DNA of 64,000 nucleotides from JBAZUK01 sp041661445 (GCA_041661445.1 JBAZUK010000005.1:1-64000), one strand, 5' to 3'. Counted from the stretch's first letter, positions 44,621-53,674 are shown. The notes: generated by a model not told the origin, from the letters alone. Made by a program: numbers and translations.

Positions 44621-47115
44621 TTTCTCTTCATGTGCTTGCCAAGATGAGTTGATAATTTCATCATATCAATGGGTTTATCAAAAATTTTTGATAAGTTTTT
44701 GTCCGGATTGATAATTCTTTTGTTTTTCTCGTCTTGAAGTTTATGAGCCTTGATGTATTTCCAAACGTTTTTAATGATATCAGATCTCGAAAGTACTTTT
44801 TCATTAACAATTTTTTCCAGTTCTTTTGAAACTTCATAAAGCTGTTTTTCCCTAGATTTCCCGGTTCCTTTTTCTCTTTTTTTATAGACTGTTTTAGGAT
44901 GAGATGCGTCGTATTTTTCTTCTAGACCATCTAAAGAGTTTACTATGACATCGCAATCGGGAAAGTTAGAACATGAATAAAATATTTTACCCATTCTTGA
45001 TCTTCTCATGATAATTTTGCCGTCGCATCCCAAAGCAGGGCAGTTTGGGCTATCTTCAGGCTGAAGAATTTTTTCGCCTTTTTTAGGCACGTTAATTATT
45101 CCTTTGCATTTCGGATAATCGCTGCATCCTAAAAATATGCCAAAACGTCCATTGCGGATAACCATTTTTTTACCGCATTTAGGACACTTCTGATCCCAAT
45201 CGAAATCAGGATCATAATCACTTTTATCAAACTCGAGCATTTCGATGGATGTTGTATAGTCGCATTCCGGGTATTTGCTGCATCCGTAAAAATATTTATT
45301 TTTTGACCAAATTTTTTGAAGATGGCTCTTACATTTAGGACATTTCAAATTAGTTTCAATTTTAGGGATCACGGCTTCTTTTGCTGCTTTTTCAACCATT
45401 GGAATAAATCCGGAATAAAATTCTTTTATTAATCCTTTCCAGTCTCTTTTGTGTTCGGCAACAAGCTCAAGATCGTCTTCCATTGCTGCAGTAAATCCTG
45501 CATTGACAATTGGAGCAAAGTTTTCTTCCAGAAGCTGGGTGATCAATTCACCTAATTCAGTTGGTTTTAGAGTCATTTTTTCTTTGATAGTGTATTCTCT
45601 GCTCTGGATTTTATTCATAATAGGAACATATGTAGAAGGTCTTCCAATTCCAGATTTTTCAAGTTCTTTTACCAAGGAGGCTTCAGTATAACGTGCTGGG
45701 GGTTTTGTAAAAGACTGTTCAGATATGATATCTAAGAAATTTAAAATTTTACCCTTTTCAAGATTTGGCAATAATTTTTCCTGTTCTTCTTCTTCAGTCA
45801 GGTCTTTCTTCTCAACGTAAATTTTTAAAAAACCATCAAATTTAATGTTTGATCCTGTAGCTCTTAATAATATTTTTTTGTCAGTTGAAATGTCACATGA
45901 GACAGTATCATAGACAGCCGGCTGCATTTGGGATGCAATAAATCTTTTCCAGATTAGTGAATATAATTTAAATTGATCTGATGATAAGTATTGTTCTATT
46001 TCTTCAGGAGGGTTATCTAAATTGGTAGGTCTTATGGCTTCGTGTGCTTCCTGGGCTGATTTTTTACTTTTATAATGTATCGGAGCTTCTGGTAAATATT
46101 TTTTTCCATATTTTTTCTGAATAAAACTTCTGGCAGATTGAAGAGCTTCGTTAACTACATTAACAGAATCTGTTCTCATATAGGTTATAAGACCTTCGAA
46201 GCCTTTATCTTTAAGGTCTACACCTTCATAAAGGGCTTGTGCGGCATTCATGGTCCTGTTTCCAGAAAAGCCAAAATGTCTTGAAGCTTCCTGCTGTAGA
46301 GTAGATGTGATAAAAGGAGGAGTTGGATATCTTTTTTTCTCTTTTTTTTCTACATCGTCAACTTTATATTTTGCCTTTTTTAACTTCTCGACGATTTTAT
46401 CAGCAGTTTCTTTATTAGGTATTAAAAACACATCTTTGTTATCAATTGCTTCTTTTTCAACTTTTTTGTCATCAATACTATATATTTGCGCCAAGAACGG
46501 TTTTTCTTTTTCCTTAGTATTTAAAGAAACTGAAATATTCCAATATTCCACGGATTTAAATTTTCGAATCTCATTTTCCCTATCGACAATGAATTTTAAA
46601 GCAACAGATTGAACTCTTCCTGCGGATGTTCCTTTGCCCCTTCTAATAATTTTTGATAGTATTGGGGAAATTTTATAACCTACGATTCTATCAAGCAATC
46701 TTCTGGCTTGTTGGGCATCAACTAAGGCCTGATCGATTTCTCTTGGATGTTCAATTGCATCTAATACTGCCGATTTAGTGAGCGAGTTAAAAGTTACTCT
46801 TTTTATTTTAGTGGATTTAGGGAGAATTTGGGAAATATGCCAGGCAATAGCTTCTCCTTCTCTATCAGGATCGGGGCATAGATAAACTAGATCAGTTTTC
46901 TTGGCAGATTCCTTAAGTTTTTTGATTACCTCTGCCTTAGCCGGCAAATTGATATACTTAGGTTCAAAATCATGTTCAATGTCTATCCCAAATTCCTTTT
47001 CAGGCAAATCTCTAATATGTCCAACAGAAGAAGCAACATCAAATTTTGGTCCCAAAAACTTTTTTAAGGTTTTGATTTTTGCAGGAGACTCAACTATCAA
47101 TAAAGGTTTTTTCAT
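44617..47115 (-). CDS. topA: DNA topoisomerase I with C-terminal SWIB domain
   Basis: TopA relaxes negative supercoils. The protein (832 residues) has the N-terminal Toprim domain (LLIVESPAKIKTLKKFL), the active-site tyrosine in GLITYMRTDSVNV, and three C-terminal zinc-ribbon repeats, each with CxxC..C type pairs (CPKCKSHLQ, CPKCGKKMV and CPALGCDGK). After these come about 70 residues beginning near KELEKIVNEKV with RSDIIKNVWKYIKAHKLQD and IDMMKLSTHLGKHM, a SWIB (BAF60b) domain. Fusion of SWIB to TopA is known in chlamydiae and is the best taxonomic marker in the window. It shares a four-base overlap with the downstream membrane gene. Confidence 0.97.
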   Translation of the reverse strand: MKKPLLIVESPAKIKTLKKFLGPKFDVASSVGHIRDLPEKEFGIDIEHDFEPKYINLPAKAEVIKKLKESAKKTDLVYLCPDPDREGEAIAWHISQILPKSTKIKRVTFNSLTKSAVLDAIEHPREIDQALVDAQQARRLLDRIVGYKISPILSKIIRRGKGTSAGRVQSVALKFIVDRENEIRKFKSVEYWNISVSLNTKEKEKPFLAQIYSIDDKKVEKEAIDNKDVFLIPNKETADKIVEKLKKAKYKVDDVEKKEKKRYPTPPFITSTLQQEASRHFGFSGNRTMNAAQALYEGVDLKDKGFEGLITYMRTDSVNVVNEALQSARSFIQKKYGKKYLPEAPIHYKSKKSAQEAHEAIRPTNLDNPPEEIEQYLSSDQFKLYSLIWKRFIASQMQPAVYDTVSCDISTDKKILLRATGSNIKFDGFLKIYVEKKDLTEEEEQEKLLPNLEKGKILNFLDIISEQSFTKPPARYTEASLVKELEKSGIGRPSTYVPIMNKIQSREYTIKEKMTLKPTELGELITQLLEENFAPIVNAGFTAAMEDDLELVAEHKRDWKGLIKEFYSGFIPMVEKAAKEAVIPKIETNLKCPKCKSHLQKIWSKNKYFYGCSKYPECDYTTSIEMLEFDKSDYDPDFDWDQKCPKCGKKMVIRNGRFGIFLGCSDYPKCKGIINVPKKGEKILQPEDSPNCPALGCDGKIIMRRSRMGKIFYSCSNFPDCDVIVNSLDGLEEKYDASHPKTVYKKREKGTGKSREKQLYEVSKELEKIVNEKVLSRSDIIKNVWKYIKAHKLQDEKNKRIINPDKNLSKIFDKPIDMMKLSTHLGKHMKRK

Positions 47116-47258
47116 TAAAATTTTTTCCTTAATCTATTAGCATAAAATTATTTTTTTTAATAATTCAAGTAAATAAAAAATTATACATAGTGAGATTAAA
47201 ATGTAGTTAAAAAAGGATTTTTGTTAAAGTGTTAATATTAAAATGACTCAGTTTTTGT

Positions 47259-48164
47259 ATGTTTACAGATGAAGAATTGTTAAGACTCAATCAAGAGGGA
47301 TTCATTGCCGGTCCCAATGAAAATGAAAGAGATTTTTTGAAAAGAATGGATCTTTCAAAAAAAATATTAGAAGATCCTAAAATTTTTTTTACAAAGCAGC
47401 AGCAGGCGATACCTTTTGATCTGGAAAATAGAATTTTAAAACCCAGATGGAACTGGACAAGAGCGCAACTTCTGAGCCTTTTTGACGTTACTGCAAAAGA
47501 TTTAGCATTATTTTATAGCGATGAGAAGCTTAATTTTTTTCAAGCAGCAGCAACATGGATAATTACTCTTAATGAAAATGTTAAAATTCCCATTTTGCAA
47601 TTCAGAAACAAATTGAGGAATAAGCCTTACTTATTTATTTATACTCTAGATGAGATCTTGGCGCATGAAGCTGTTCATGGTATTAGAGTAGCTTTTGATG
47701 AGCCTAAAACAGAAGAATTTTTTTCTTACATGACATCAACTAATGTTTTTAGAAAAGTTTTGGGCCCAATTGTAAAAAATTCCAATGAAGTGATTACTTT
47801 CCTTGCCTTTCTTCTTTCTTATTTTGTTTTTTATGTTTTTTGGATTTCGACAAGTTTTGATGTTTTTAAATACTTTTCGGCATTTTTCGGTCTTTTGACT
47901 ATTGGTATAGTTGGTTTGGGAATGATCCGACTTTTTTATATAAGAAGAAAGATTTCGAAAGCATTTAAGAAAATGTTCAAGATTTTAGGGGATAAGAAAT
48001 TTGCAAGAGCAGTATTGTTCAGATGTACTGATGATGAAATTTTTAGATTTGCAAAAATGAAAAAAAGCGAGATTTCAAAATATTTTGAAAATTCCAAAAA
48101 TCTATCCTTGAGATTAAAAATGATTTATTTGGCATATTTTAAAAATATTAAAAGTCAAATCTGA
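47259..48164 (+). CDS. Unassigned membrane protein with HEAVH motif
   Basis: I do not recognise a named family. The first 130 residues are soluble and contain LDEILAHEAVHGIRVAFDEPKTEEFFSY: HEAVH is the HExxH zinc-peptidase pattern, followed some 13 residues later by acidic residues (EE) that could provide the third ligand. Two membrane spans follow (residues 177-200 and 205-228), then a basic cytoplasmic tail. It lies in the divergent position next to topA and overlaps the porin-like gene on the other strand by 17 bases. A metallopeptidase is possible, but single HExxH hits are common by chance, so it is offered with low weight. Confidence 0.55.
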   Translation: MFTDEELLRLNQEGFIAGPNENERDFLKRMDLSKKILEDPKIFFTKQQQAIPFDLENRILKPRWNWTRAQLLSLFDVTAKDLALFYSDEKLNFFQAAATWIITLNENVKIPILQFRNKLRNKPYLFIYTLDEILAHEAVHGIRVAFDEPKTEEFFSYMTSTNVFRKVLGPIVKNSNEVITFLAFLLSYFVFYVFWISTSFDVFKYFSAFFGLLTIGIVGLGMIRLFYIRRKISKAFKKMFKILGDKKFARAVLFRCTDDEIFRFAKMKKSEISKYFENSKNLSLRLKMIYLAYFKNIKSQI

Positions 48165-49416
48165 TATTCGCTGAAAGCCCATGAAGCATCAAATCCAATC
48201 CGGAATCACTTTTAGATAGATCAGAATCGCTGCTGCTGATAGCAGTTTTCAAGTTACTAATCGCGTTTTGATTCCAATAATATTCAAATTCATATGATAG
48301 AGAAAAATTTAAATGAGAACTTTTGTTGCACGAATATTTTCCCCATGAAATGCCAATACTTGAATTTATATTTGGGGTTAGACAATTATTATCTTTTATC
48401 CTAGAAAAATGCTGAATGCTTGTTATGTTGTTAATATATAATTTAACATCATTAAATTTTTGATAAAACAAGCTGAAAGCAAAATCCCCGATTAAACTAA
48501 AACCTTTTCCTAAAATCCAGTTAGTATCAAATAATACTTTTGGACCGACTAGCCATGATGAAGAATTTGCTTTGCAAAAGGGTTTATCATCAGAGGAAAA
48601 TTCTGTATATTCGACATCAAAAAGCTGATTAATTCTTCCGCCTTTAAGCCCGAAGAGCGTATTAAAAATAAGATATCTTCCTACGTAATACGGTCTGGAA
48701 ATGGACAAATTGAAAATATCATATTTTAATTTCCATTGTGCTTTAACCGAAGCTTTTTCTGTTACTTCATCTGTCCAGAAACCTAAAATATTATTTTCTG
48801 TTGAAAACGATCTTTTTTGAACTGGGTAGATATGCGTCCAGTCCAAAGATATTGCCCAGTCATCTATTTTTCCATTTTTCCCAATTCCTATTCTAAGTCC
48901 GGGTTTATATTCGAAGTTCATTGAAATTTCTCTTCGGTTGTTCGAAATGTCGGACCCGCCGTCGGTTGTCTGAAAATATTCAAAACCCAAATCCAAACCC
49001 TGCTCAGAAGTATGCCAGTAAAGTATGCTGCCATTCATAAAAAAGTTTTTATTCGAACAAGCGGGATCAACTCTTGCCGGAAGATTGTAAGCTTGGCAGA
49101 AATCGCAATTAAGTTCTTCTCCCCAGGGAAAATTGCTTTGAGTTGTTGTAATCTTTTGAGTGTCTTTTTTGAGAATGACGCAATTCTCTTCTCTTTCAAT
49201 ATAAACTTTCTTTTCAACAGTATTTACATCATTAATGTCTTTTGAAAGATTTGTGGGATCATTTTCTTTGTTAACTGTGTTTTCAGTTAAAATTTCTTCT
49301 GTTTTTTCTGATATTGGCTTTTTTGAATAAATTGAGTTTATAGTTTCCATAATCGGTTTATAAAATACAAAACAAACAATAATAACTAATATTAGAAACA
49401 GAATAATTTTTTTCAT
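48148..49416 (-). CDS. Lpg1974-like (Legionella MOMP type) outer-membrane pore protein
   Basis: A 422-residue beta-barrel candidate. It starts with a membrane segment (IILFLILVIIVCFVFY), a low-complexity polar linker, then a Cys-containing region (NCDFCQAYNLPARVDPACS). The barrel part shows the family pattern: FMNGSILYWHTSEQGLDLGFEY near residue 127, ISMNFEYKPGLRIGIG, WKLKYDIFNLSISRPYYVGRYLIFNTLFGLKG and a terminal phenylalanine (IRFDF). Lpg1974-family porins are numerous in Simkania and Parachlamydia relatives and probably replace MOMP. The end overlaps the convergent gene by 17 bases. The TM-like start could be an uncleaved signal. Confidence 0.75.
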   Translation of the reverse strand: MKKIILFLILVIIVCFVFYKPIMETINSIYSKKPISEKTEEILTENTVNKENDPTNLSKDINDVNTVEKKVYIEREENCVILKKDTQKITTTQSNFPWGEELNCDFCQAYNLPARVDPACSNKNFFMNGSILYWHTSEQGLDLGFEYFQTTDGGSDISNNRREISMNFEYKPGLRIGIGKNGKIDDWAISLDWTHIYPVQKRSFSTENNILGFWTDEVTEKASVKAQWKLKYDIFNLSISRPYYVGRYLIFNTLFGLKGGRINQLFDVEYTEFSSDDKPFCKANSSSWLVGPKVLFDTNWILGKGFSLIGDFAFSLFYQKFNDVKLYINNITSIQHFSRIKDNNCLTPNINSSIGISWGKYSCNKSSHLNFSLSYEFEYYWNQNAISNLKTAISSSDSDLSKSDSGLDLMLHGLSANIRFDF

Positions 49417-49469
49417 TTAGGACATTTCCCTTCTTATTCATTTTTATTGCAATATTTTTCATTTATTAT

Positions 49470-49515
49470 CAAGTTAATCTAAATATTAATTCCGAAAACT
49501 AAGTAGATTAACTTG
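49470..49515. repeat. 12-base perfect inverted repeat in divergent intergenic region
   Basis: CAAGTTAATCTA (49470-49481) and its exact reverse complement (49504-49515) are separated by 22 bases. It lies in the 401-base gap between the porin-like gene (leftward) and the 705-residue protein (rightward), about 55 bases before the former and 300 bases before the latter. An operator for a dimeric regulator or a stem-loop in the porin leader is possible. The rest of the gap is very AT-rich and shows only the promoter listed below. Confidence 0.6.
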
Positions 49516-49757
49516 CATTTTCAGACGAAAAGAAAATAAAAAAAATCAAAAGTCAAAATTTTTTGTGTCTATTTATCAAAAAAAGCTGATGTTGGGTCTT
49601 GGAATGATGTAAAAATTAAAAAAATTTAAAATATATTTATAAATTATTTATTATATAAATGTATAAAAAAATAATTTTTTACACTCTTTTTTATTTATCA
49701 TAATTATCAGATAATCAGTTTATTAAAAAAACATTGAATTTTTTTTCATGAAAATGA

Positions 49758-49786
49758 TTGATGTTTTTTTATTATGATTTTATTCT
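49758..49786 (+). promoter_or_regulatory. Candidate promoter for the 705-residue protein gene
   Basis: TTGATG at 49758-49763 and TATTCT at 49781-49786 are separated by 17 bases; the expected start is near 49793. AAAGGG at 49806-49811 is a good ribosome site six bases before the ATG at 49818. Both boxes are moderate matches. Confidence 0.42.
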
Positions 49787-49817
49787 TTTGAAGATTTAAA
49801 TTTTTAAAGGGTTATCT

Positions 49818-51935
49818 ATGACAGGTATTTGGAATCCACTTTCATATTTTAGTATAAACGGTCAAGGTGCAAAAGAAGAACCGCCCGCGCAAGTAGATCC
49901 TACTTCACAAAAAGTAGACACTATTACTCAAAATAATTTTAATGAAGGAGAATCGTCAGTTAAAAAAACAGAAACGGACCCTACATCAAGACAATATAAT
50001 CTCCTAGCTTCTGCCGGTTCTGTTGTATCTAAAACTTTATCAGTCATTGGAGGCTTCTTAACTTCGGGGTTGATGAGCGAGCCCAAAAAGAAAGAACGGC
50101 CAACTGTTGAAATGGAGAAAGATAATCTTGAAAAGCCTCAGATAGATCGAATTCAAAATTTGGAGGAAGTTAATGGAGAAAAACCTCAGAGCGATCAAGT
50201 TCAGAGTATAGAGGATTCATTATCTCCTCCGCCTGTTAATGAAAAAGGAAAAAAAACCGTTGTAAAAGATTCTCTGGACGAAGAACCTCCTTTAAAAGAA
50301 CAAGCTTCTTCTAGTTCCGGATCACGAGAATTGTCGAAAGAAGAGGAGGAAAAAATAGAAGCGGCTCTTAATGATGGATCTGTAAATTATTATCGCTGGG
50401 ATAAAAAAAATGTTGAAGAAAAAATCTCACCGAGAGGTTCTCAAGAGGAAAGCCCAAAACCCAGATCTGACTCTTTAAGTGATAAACAAAAAGATGAAGA
50501 AGAAGAGATCTTTTCTAATGATTCGGGAAAACAGAGTCCAAATTTAAGAGAAGAACCTGAGCTTATGCAGATTTCAGTTGAATCAGATGGAAGTGATGAA
50601 GTTCAAGAAGAGGAAATTGAGGATCCCATGTCGGTGACCAGACAAGAAGCAGAAGAGATATTTTCTTCTGTTGAGCCTGAAAAAAAAGATCTCTCTAGAA
50701 TATCGTTTAAAGATTATGTTGAACAAATCAAAAAAATGAGAGAAGAAAATCCTGATAGATTGGCGGTTTTAAGATCAGGAAAAAAAGACGATAAGCAGGT
50801 GGTTTTTACTATGCGCCCTCTAAAGCCATTGCCGACGAACTCTTTAGAAAGGAAAAGAATTTTAAATGCAGCTGAAATATTTATTGGATCAATTATCGAT
50901 ATAATCTCAAAAATTCAAGATTGCGAAGAAGAATCTTTAGGTGATTATCTTAAAAGAGAAGTTTTCGAACCTTTTGAATATCTTGAGAATGGAGATCCTA
51001 ATTTATATTTTAATTTAAGAAGATCTTTAATAGAATCATATAAACAAAAAATGAAAAATCCGACTTTCGAGGATTTATTAAAAAAAGAACATTTCGCATA
51101 TAAGGATTTTAGACTTCTTTTTGCTCATTTGAGCATTATCGATTTTCTTGATCAATGGGATTTTTTTAAAAAAAAATTTAAAAAACTGGATTTTCCTGCT
51201 TTGAGAATGAAACTGGCAGAAAACCTCTCTAAAGAACTTCAAAGAAGAAAAGTCAAAAAAGAATTTAGTCAGGAAGTTAAAAATCATCGAATTTCAATTT
51301 TTCAATTAAAGGAATGTCTGGCTATGCAGGATCTATTAAGTAAAAGTGTTAGCGCAGCAAAGATTGTTATAGAAAAATATAAATCAAAATTTAAAGATCG
51401 TAAATTTTGTGAAATTATTTTATCCCAATTAGAGAAAATCGTGTCAGCAACCAATGCTTTGTCTTTAAAACTCTCGGAATTAATAAAAAAAAGTAATGAA
51501 GGTATGGTTTCTTTAGAAGAGATTGATGCTTTTTTTGAATCTGATGAATGGAAACAATATGTTTTGCAATCTGCATTATTTAGTCCTAATTCTATTAATT
51601 TTAATAAAGCTATTAAGAAAGTTAGGGAAATTAATACTGGGGAATTTGATTTAGAACTCAAGAATGCAAATATAGAACAAGGAATGACTGATGAAGGATA
51701 TAATAGGCTTGCTATGGATAGTTTGTTGATAAAAATTATTCAGAATCTTTCAAAGTATGAAATATCATTAAAAGAGGCCTTTTTTCCAAAAAAGAAGGTT
51801 TCCACAGAAGAGAAGAGTTTTCCAGAAGATAAAGCTTTCCCAGAAGCCAAAGAAGAAGATCTTAAAGAGTTTTTTAAAGAATTATCTTTCAAAATGAGCC
51901 TAGGCGTAAGGCTTTCACAATTACTTATTTTCTAA
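49818..51935 (+). CDS. Acidic, low-complexity protein with helical C-terminus; candidate secreted effector
   Basis: No known family is recognised. The 705-residue protein has a Ser/Thr/Pro/Glu-rich, probably disordered region over residues 1-290, with short duplicated units (EKPQIDRIQNLEE and EKPQSDQVQSIED, near residues 104-131), then a mostly helical part to the end that includes a charged coiled-coil-like stretch (KKKFKKLDFPALRMKLAENLSKEL) and PEAKEEDLKEFF. One hydrophobic patch near residue 63-85 (LASAGSVVSKTLSVIGGFL) could be a membrane-binding or chaperone-binding segment. No cleavable signal peptide is evident. Such composition fits type III-secreted chlamydial effectors, but this is inference. 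Promoter and terminator appear to be its own. Confidence 0.6.
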   Translation: MTGIWNPLSYFSINGQGAKEEPPAQVDPTSQKVDTITQNNFNEGESSVKKTETDPTSRQYNLLASAGSVVSKTLSVIGGFLTSGLMSEPKKKERPTVEMEKDNLEKPQIDRIQNLEEVNGEKPQSDQVQSIEDSLSPPPVNEKGKKTVVKDSLDEEPPLKEQASSSSGSRELSKEEEEKIEAALNDGSVNYYRWDKKNVEEKISPRGSQEESPKPRSDSLSDKQKDEEEEIFSNDSGKQSPNLREEPELMQISVESDGSDEVQEEEIEDPMSVTRQEAEEIFSSVEPEKKDLSRISFKDYVEQIKKMREENPDRLAVLRSGKKDDKQVVFTMRPLKPLPTNSLERKRILNAAEIFIGSIIDIISKIQDCEEESLGDYLKREVFEPFEYLENGDPNLYFNLRRSLIESYKQKMKNPTFEDLLKKEHFAYKDFRLLFAHLSIIDFLDQWDFFKKKFKKLDFPALRMKLAENLSKELQRRKVKKEFSQEVKNHRISIFQLKECLAMQDLLSKSVSAAKIVIEKYKSKFKDRKFCEIILSQLEKIVSATNALSLKLSELIKKSNEGMVSLEEIDAFFESDEWKQYVLQSALFSPNSINFNKAIKKVREINTGEFDLELKNANIEQGMTDEGYNRLAMDSLLIKIIQNLSKYEISLKEAFFPKKKVSTEEKSFPEDKAFPEAKEEDLKEFFKELSFKMSLGVRLSQLLIF

Positions 51936-51955
51936 AAAGTTAACATATTAAAAAT

Positions 51956-51985
51956 AACCAAAGAGTTTTTTATGACTCTTTGGTT
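51956..51985. terminator. Bidirectional rho-independent-like terminator
   Basis: AACCAAAGAGT (51956-51966) pairs perfectly with ACTCTTTGGTT (51975-51985) over an eight-base loop. It lies between the convergent 705-residue gene and hsp20. On the minus strand the hairpin is followed by a T-rich tract (ATTTTTAAT), and on the plus strand by a weak TTAGTT. An eleven-pair stem in this AT-rich genome is striking and would serve both genes. Confidence 0.8.
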
Positions 51986-51999
51986 TAGTTAAATTGGAT

Positions 52000-52410
52000 T
52001 TATTTTTCTGTTTTGACTTCTATTTTATGAGCTTTTGAAAACTTGCTTTTTTCAAAAGTGATTTTCAAAATCCCATCTTTATAGACTGCATTGGGAGTAG
52101 AGTTTTCATCTACTCTGGATGGTACTAATACTCTATAAGAAAAAGATTCTTGAGATTTTAAATGGTATTTCACGTCTTTCTCTTCTCTTTTAACGTCTGC
52201 TTTAATCCAAAGTACGCCCTTTTCAAAATTTATTTGGATTTCTTTTGGATTTACTCCGGGAAGAGAAGCTTCTACAAAGACCTTGTCCTGGTTTTCATAT
52301 AAAGAAATGCCGGAATTATCATATCTAGAATTAATATCAAGATCAAAAAAATCTCTAAATTCATCCATCTCGTTTAATATTGATGGAATTAATGCTCTAT
52401 GATGTTTCAT
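52000..52410 (-). CDS. Small heat-shock protein (Hsp20 / alpha-crystallin)
   Basis: Holdase chaperone of 136 residues. The alpha-crystallin domain spans about residues 38-130: ISLYENQDKVFVEASLPGVNPKEIQINFE is the N-terminal beta-sheet pattern with the A-x-L-P-G-V core, and the C-terminal G-x-L hallmark is KDGILKITFEK. The expected C-terminal IxI-type tail is weak (KIEVKTEK). GGAGG (52417-52421 in plus coordinates) is a strong ribosome site. A CIRCE-like operator overlaps its promoter. It ends at the bidirectional terminator. Confidence 0.93.
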   Translation of the reverse strand: MKHHRALIPSILNEMDEFRDFFDLDINSRYDNSGISLYENQDKVFVEASLPGVNPKEIQINFEKGVLWIKADVKREEKDVKYHLKSQESFSYRVLVPSRVDENSTPNAVYKDGILKITFEKSKFSKAHKIEVKTEK

Positions 52411-52447
52411 AACTAACCTCCATAGGTTTTTTGTTTTAATATTTTTA

Positions 52448-52476
52448 ATCGTAGCAAATATGTTTTTTATTGTCTA
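52448..52476 (-). promoter_or_regulatory. Promoter of hsp20 overlapping a CIRCE-like operator
   Basis: Read on the minus strand, TAGACA (-35, plus coordinates 52471-52476) and TACGAT (-10, 52448-52453) are separated by exactly 17 bases. The -35 box overlaps the CIRCE-like site by three bases. The expected start lies near 52441, giving a leader of about 30 bases before the ATG at 52410. Confidence 0.65.
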
Positions 52477-52500
52477 GCAGTCATGTTTGTTGATTGCTAT
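52474..52500. promoter_or_regulatory. CIRCE-like HrcA operator upstream of hsp20
   Basis: CTAGCAGTC (52474-52482), nine bases, then GATTGCTAT (52492-52500). Consensus CIRCE is TTAGCACTC-N9-GAGTGCTAA; each arm matches at seven of nine positions and the nine-base spacer is exact. HrcA represses CIRCE genes in chlamydiae (dnaK and groES-groEL operons). The location over the -35 box of hsp20 fits repression. The arms are imperfect, so binding should be tested. Confidence 0.65.
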
Positions 52501-52705
52501 TTATTTTATTTAAAGCATTAATAATAAAATATATGATGTGTTGATTTTTTTTTAAATTTATTTAAAAAAAGATGTTTCTAAAAGACTTTTGGATAGAATT
52601 TTTTGATTTTTTTAAAACTAATTTTTCTGTATCCTCTAATATTAAAAAATAGATACAAAATGAAAAAAATATTTAAGAAGATACCCAAAAGGTTAAAATA
52701 AATAT

Positions 52706-53674
52706 ATGAAGAAAGCGATGGTTTTTTCATCTATTGGACTTGGTGATGGGCTTTTATTTTTAATTTTAAGCTATAATCTTTTTGAAAGCGGTTATTCAGT
52801 AGATACTTTTCATCCGTTTTTACATGAAATGAATAACTGGTATAAATTTACAGAAATACGACCTTATCCTGAACTTGATCCAGCACAAAATGAAGAAAAT
52901 GTTTTTAATTTTTTAAACGAATATGACTTAATTATCATTAATTCCGATTATAATCCTTTGAACAAGGCTATTTTAAAATTTTCCAAAGACAAGTTTCCTC
53001 ATAAGACTTATGAACTGCATCCTTCTACTTGTAAAGGAAAAGGACCATCTATCGGGTCAATGAAATTTGATTTCAAAAAAAACATAATTCAAAATTTTGA
53101 GAACTTTTGCAAAAACATATTATGTTTGGAAAATTTTCATCCATCGAATGGGATATGTTGTTCAAAAGAACTCCAATATAGAAAACACCAAAAAAGAATA
53201 ATAATCCATCCAATGAGCAAAGATATACAAAGAAACTGGCCTAAAGATAAATATGCAAAGCTTTGTTTAAAATTAAAAAAATTAGGATATGAACCTTCTT
53301 TGATATTAACAGATTCAGAAAAAAAATATTTTGAAGATTTAGAATTCGAAAAACCAAAATTTAATAATTTAAATGAAATGGCGGCATATATTTATGAATC
53401 TGCGTTTATGATTGCTAATGATTCCGGAATAGGTCATTTGGCATCAAATTTAAAAATACCAACCATTACTCTTTTCGCTACCAAAAGAAAGGCAATTTTT
53501 TGGAAGCCAAACTTTTTTATTGGAAAAACAATTGCGCCTTTTCCGTTGATTAATATCAAAGGATTGAGATTGCGAGAAAAATATTGGAAGGCGACTATTT
53601 CGGTAAGAAATGTTCTAAATAAATTTAAAAAATTGGTTGTTGAATTTGAAAAGAGAAACAGTTGCAATATTTAG
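52706..53674 (+). CDS. Glycosyltransferase family 9-like protein, first of an overlapping pair
   Basis: A GT-B enzyme of 322 residues related to heptosyltransferases. The N terminus FSSIGLGDGLLFLILSYNLF matches 'iGDgll..P.l..L', and the C-terminal donor site is IANDSGIGHLASNLKIPTITLF, the family hallmark. The middle has a cysteine-rich stretch (SNGICCSKEL). It lies after hsp20 in the opposite direction and shares an unusual 38-base overlap with the next gene. The pair could act in sequence on lipid A core. Its donor sugar is unknown. Confidence 0.8.
   Translation: MKKAMVFSSIGLGDGLLFLILSYNLFESGYSVDTFHPFLHEMNNWYKFTEIRPYPELDPAQNEENVFNFLNEYDLIIINSDYNPLNKAILKFSKDKFPHKTYELHPSTCKGKGPSIGSMKFDFKKNIIQNFENFCKNILCLENFHPSNGICCSKELQYRKHQKRIIIHPMSKDIQRNWPKDKYAKLCLKLKKLGYEPSLILTDSEKKYFEDLEFEKPKFNNLNEMAAYIYESAFMIANDSGIGHLASNLKIPTITLFATKRKAIFWKPNFFIGKTIAPFPLINIKGLRLREKYWKATISVRNVLNKFKKLVVEFEKRNSCNI

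Noticed and set aside
46250..46612. 120-codon frame opposite topA
   Set aside because: Shadow of TopA coding sequence; low-complexity Ser/Phe composition typical of antisense frames.
52660..52701. Tiny basic peptide frame (14 codons) before the first GT9 gene
   Set aside because: No ribosome site of note and such short frames arise easily in A-rich DNA; a leader peptide cannot be shown.
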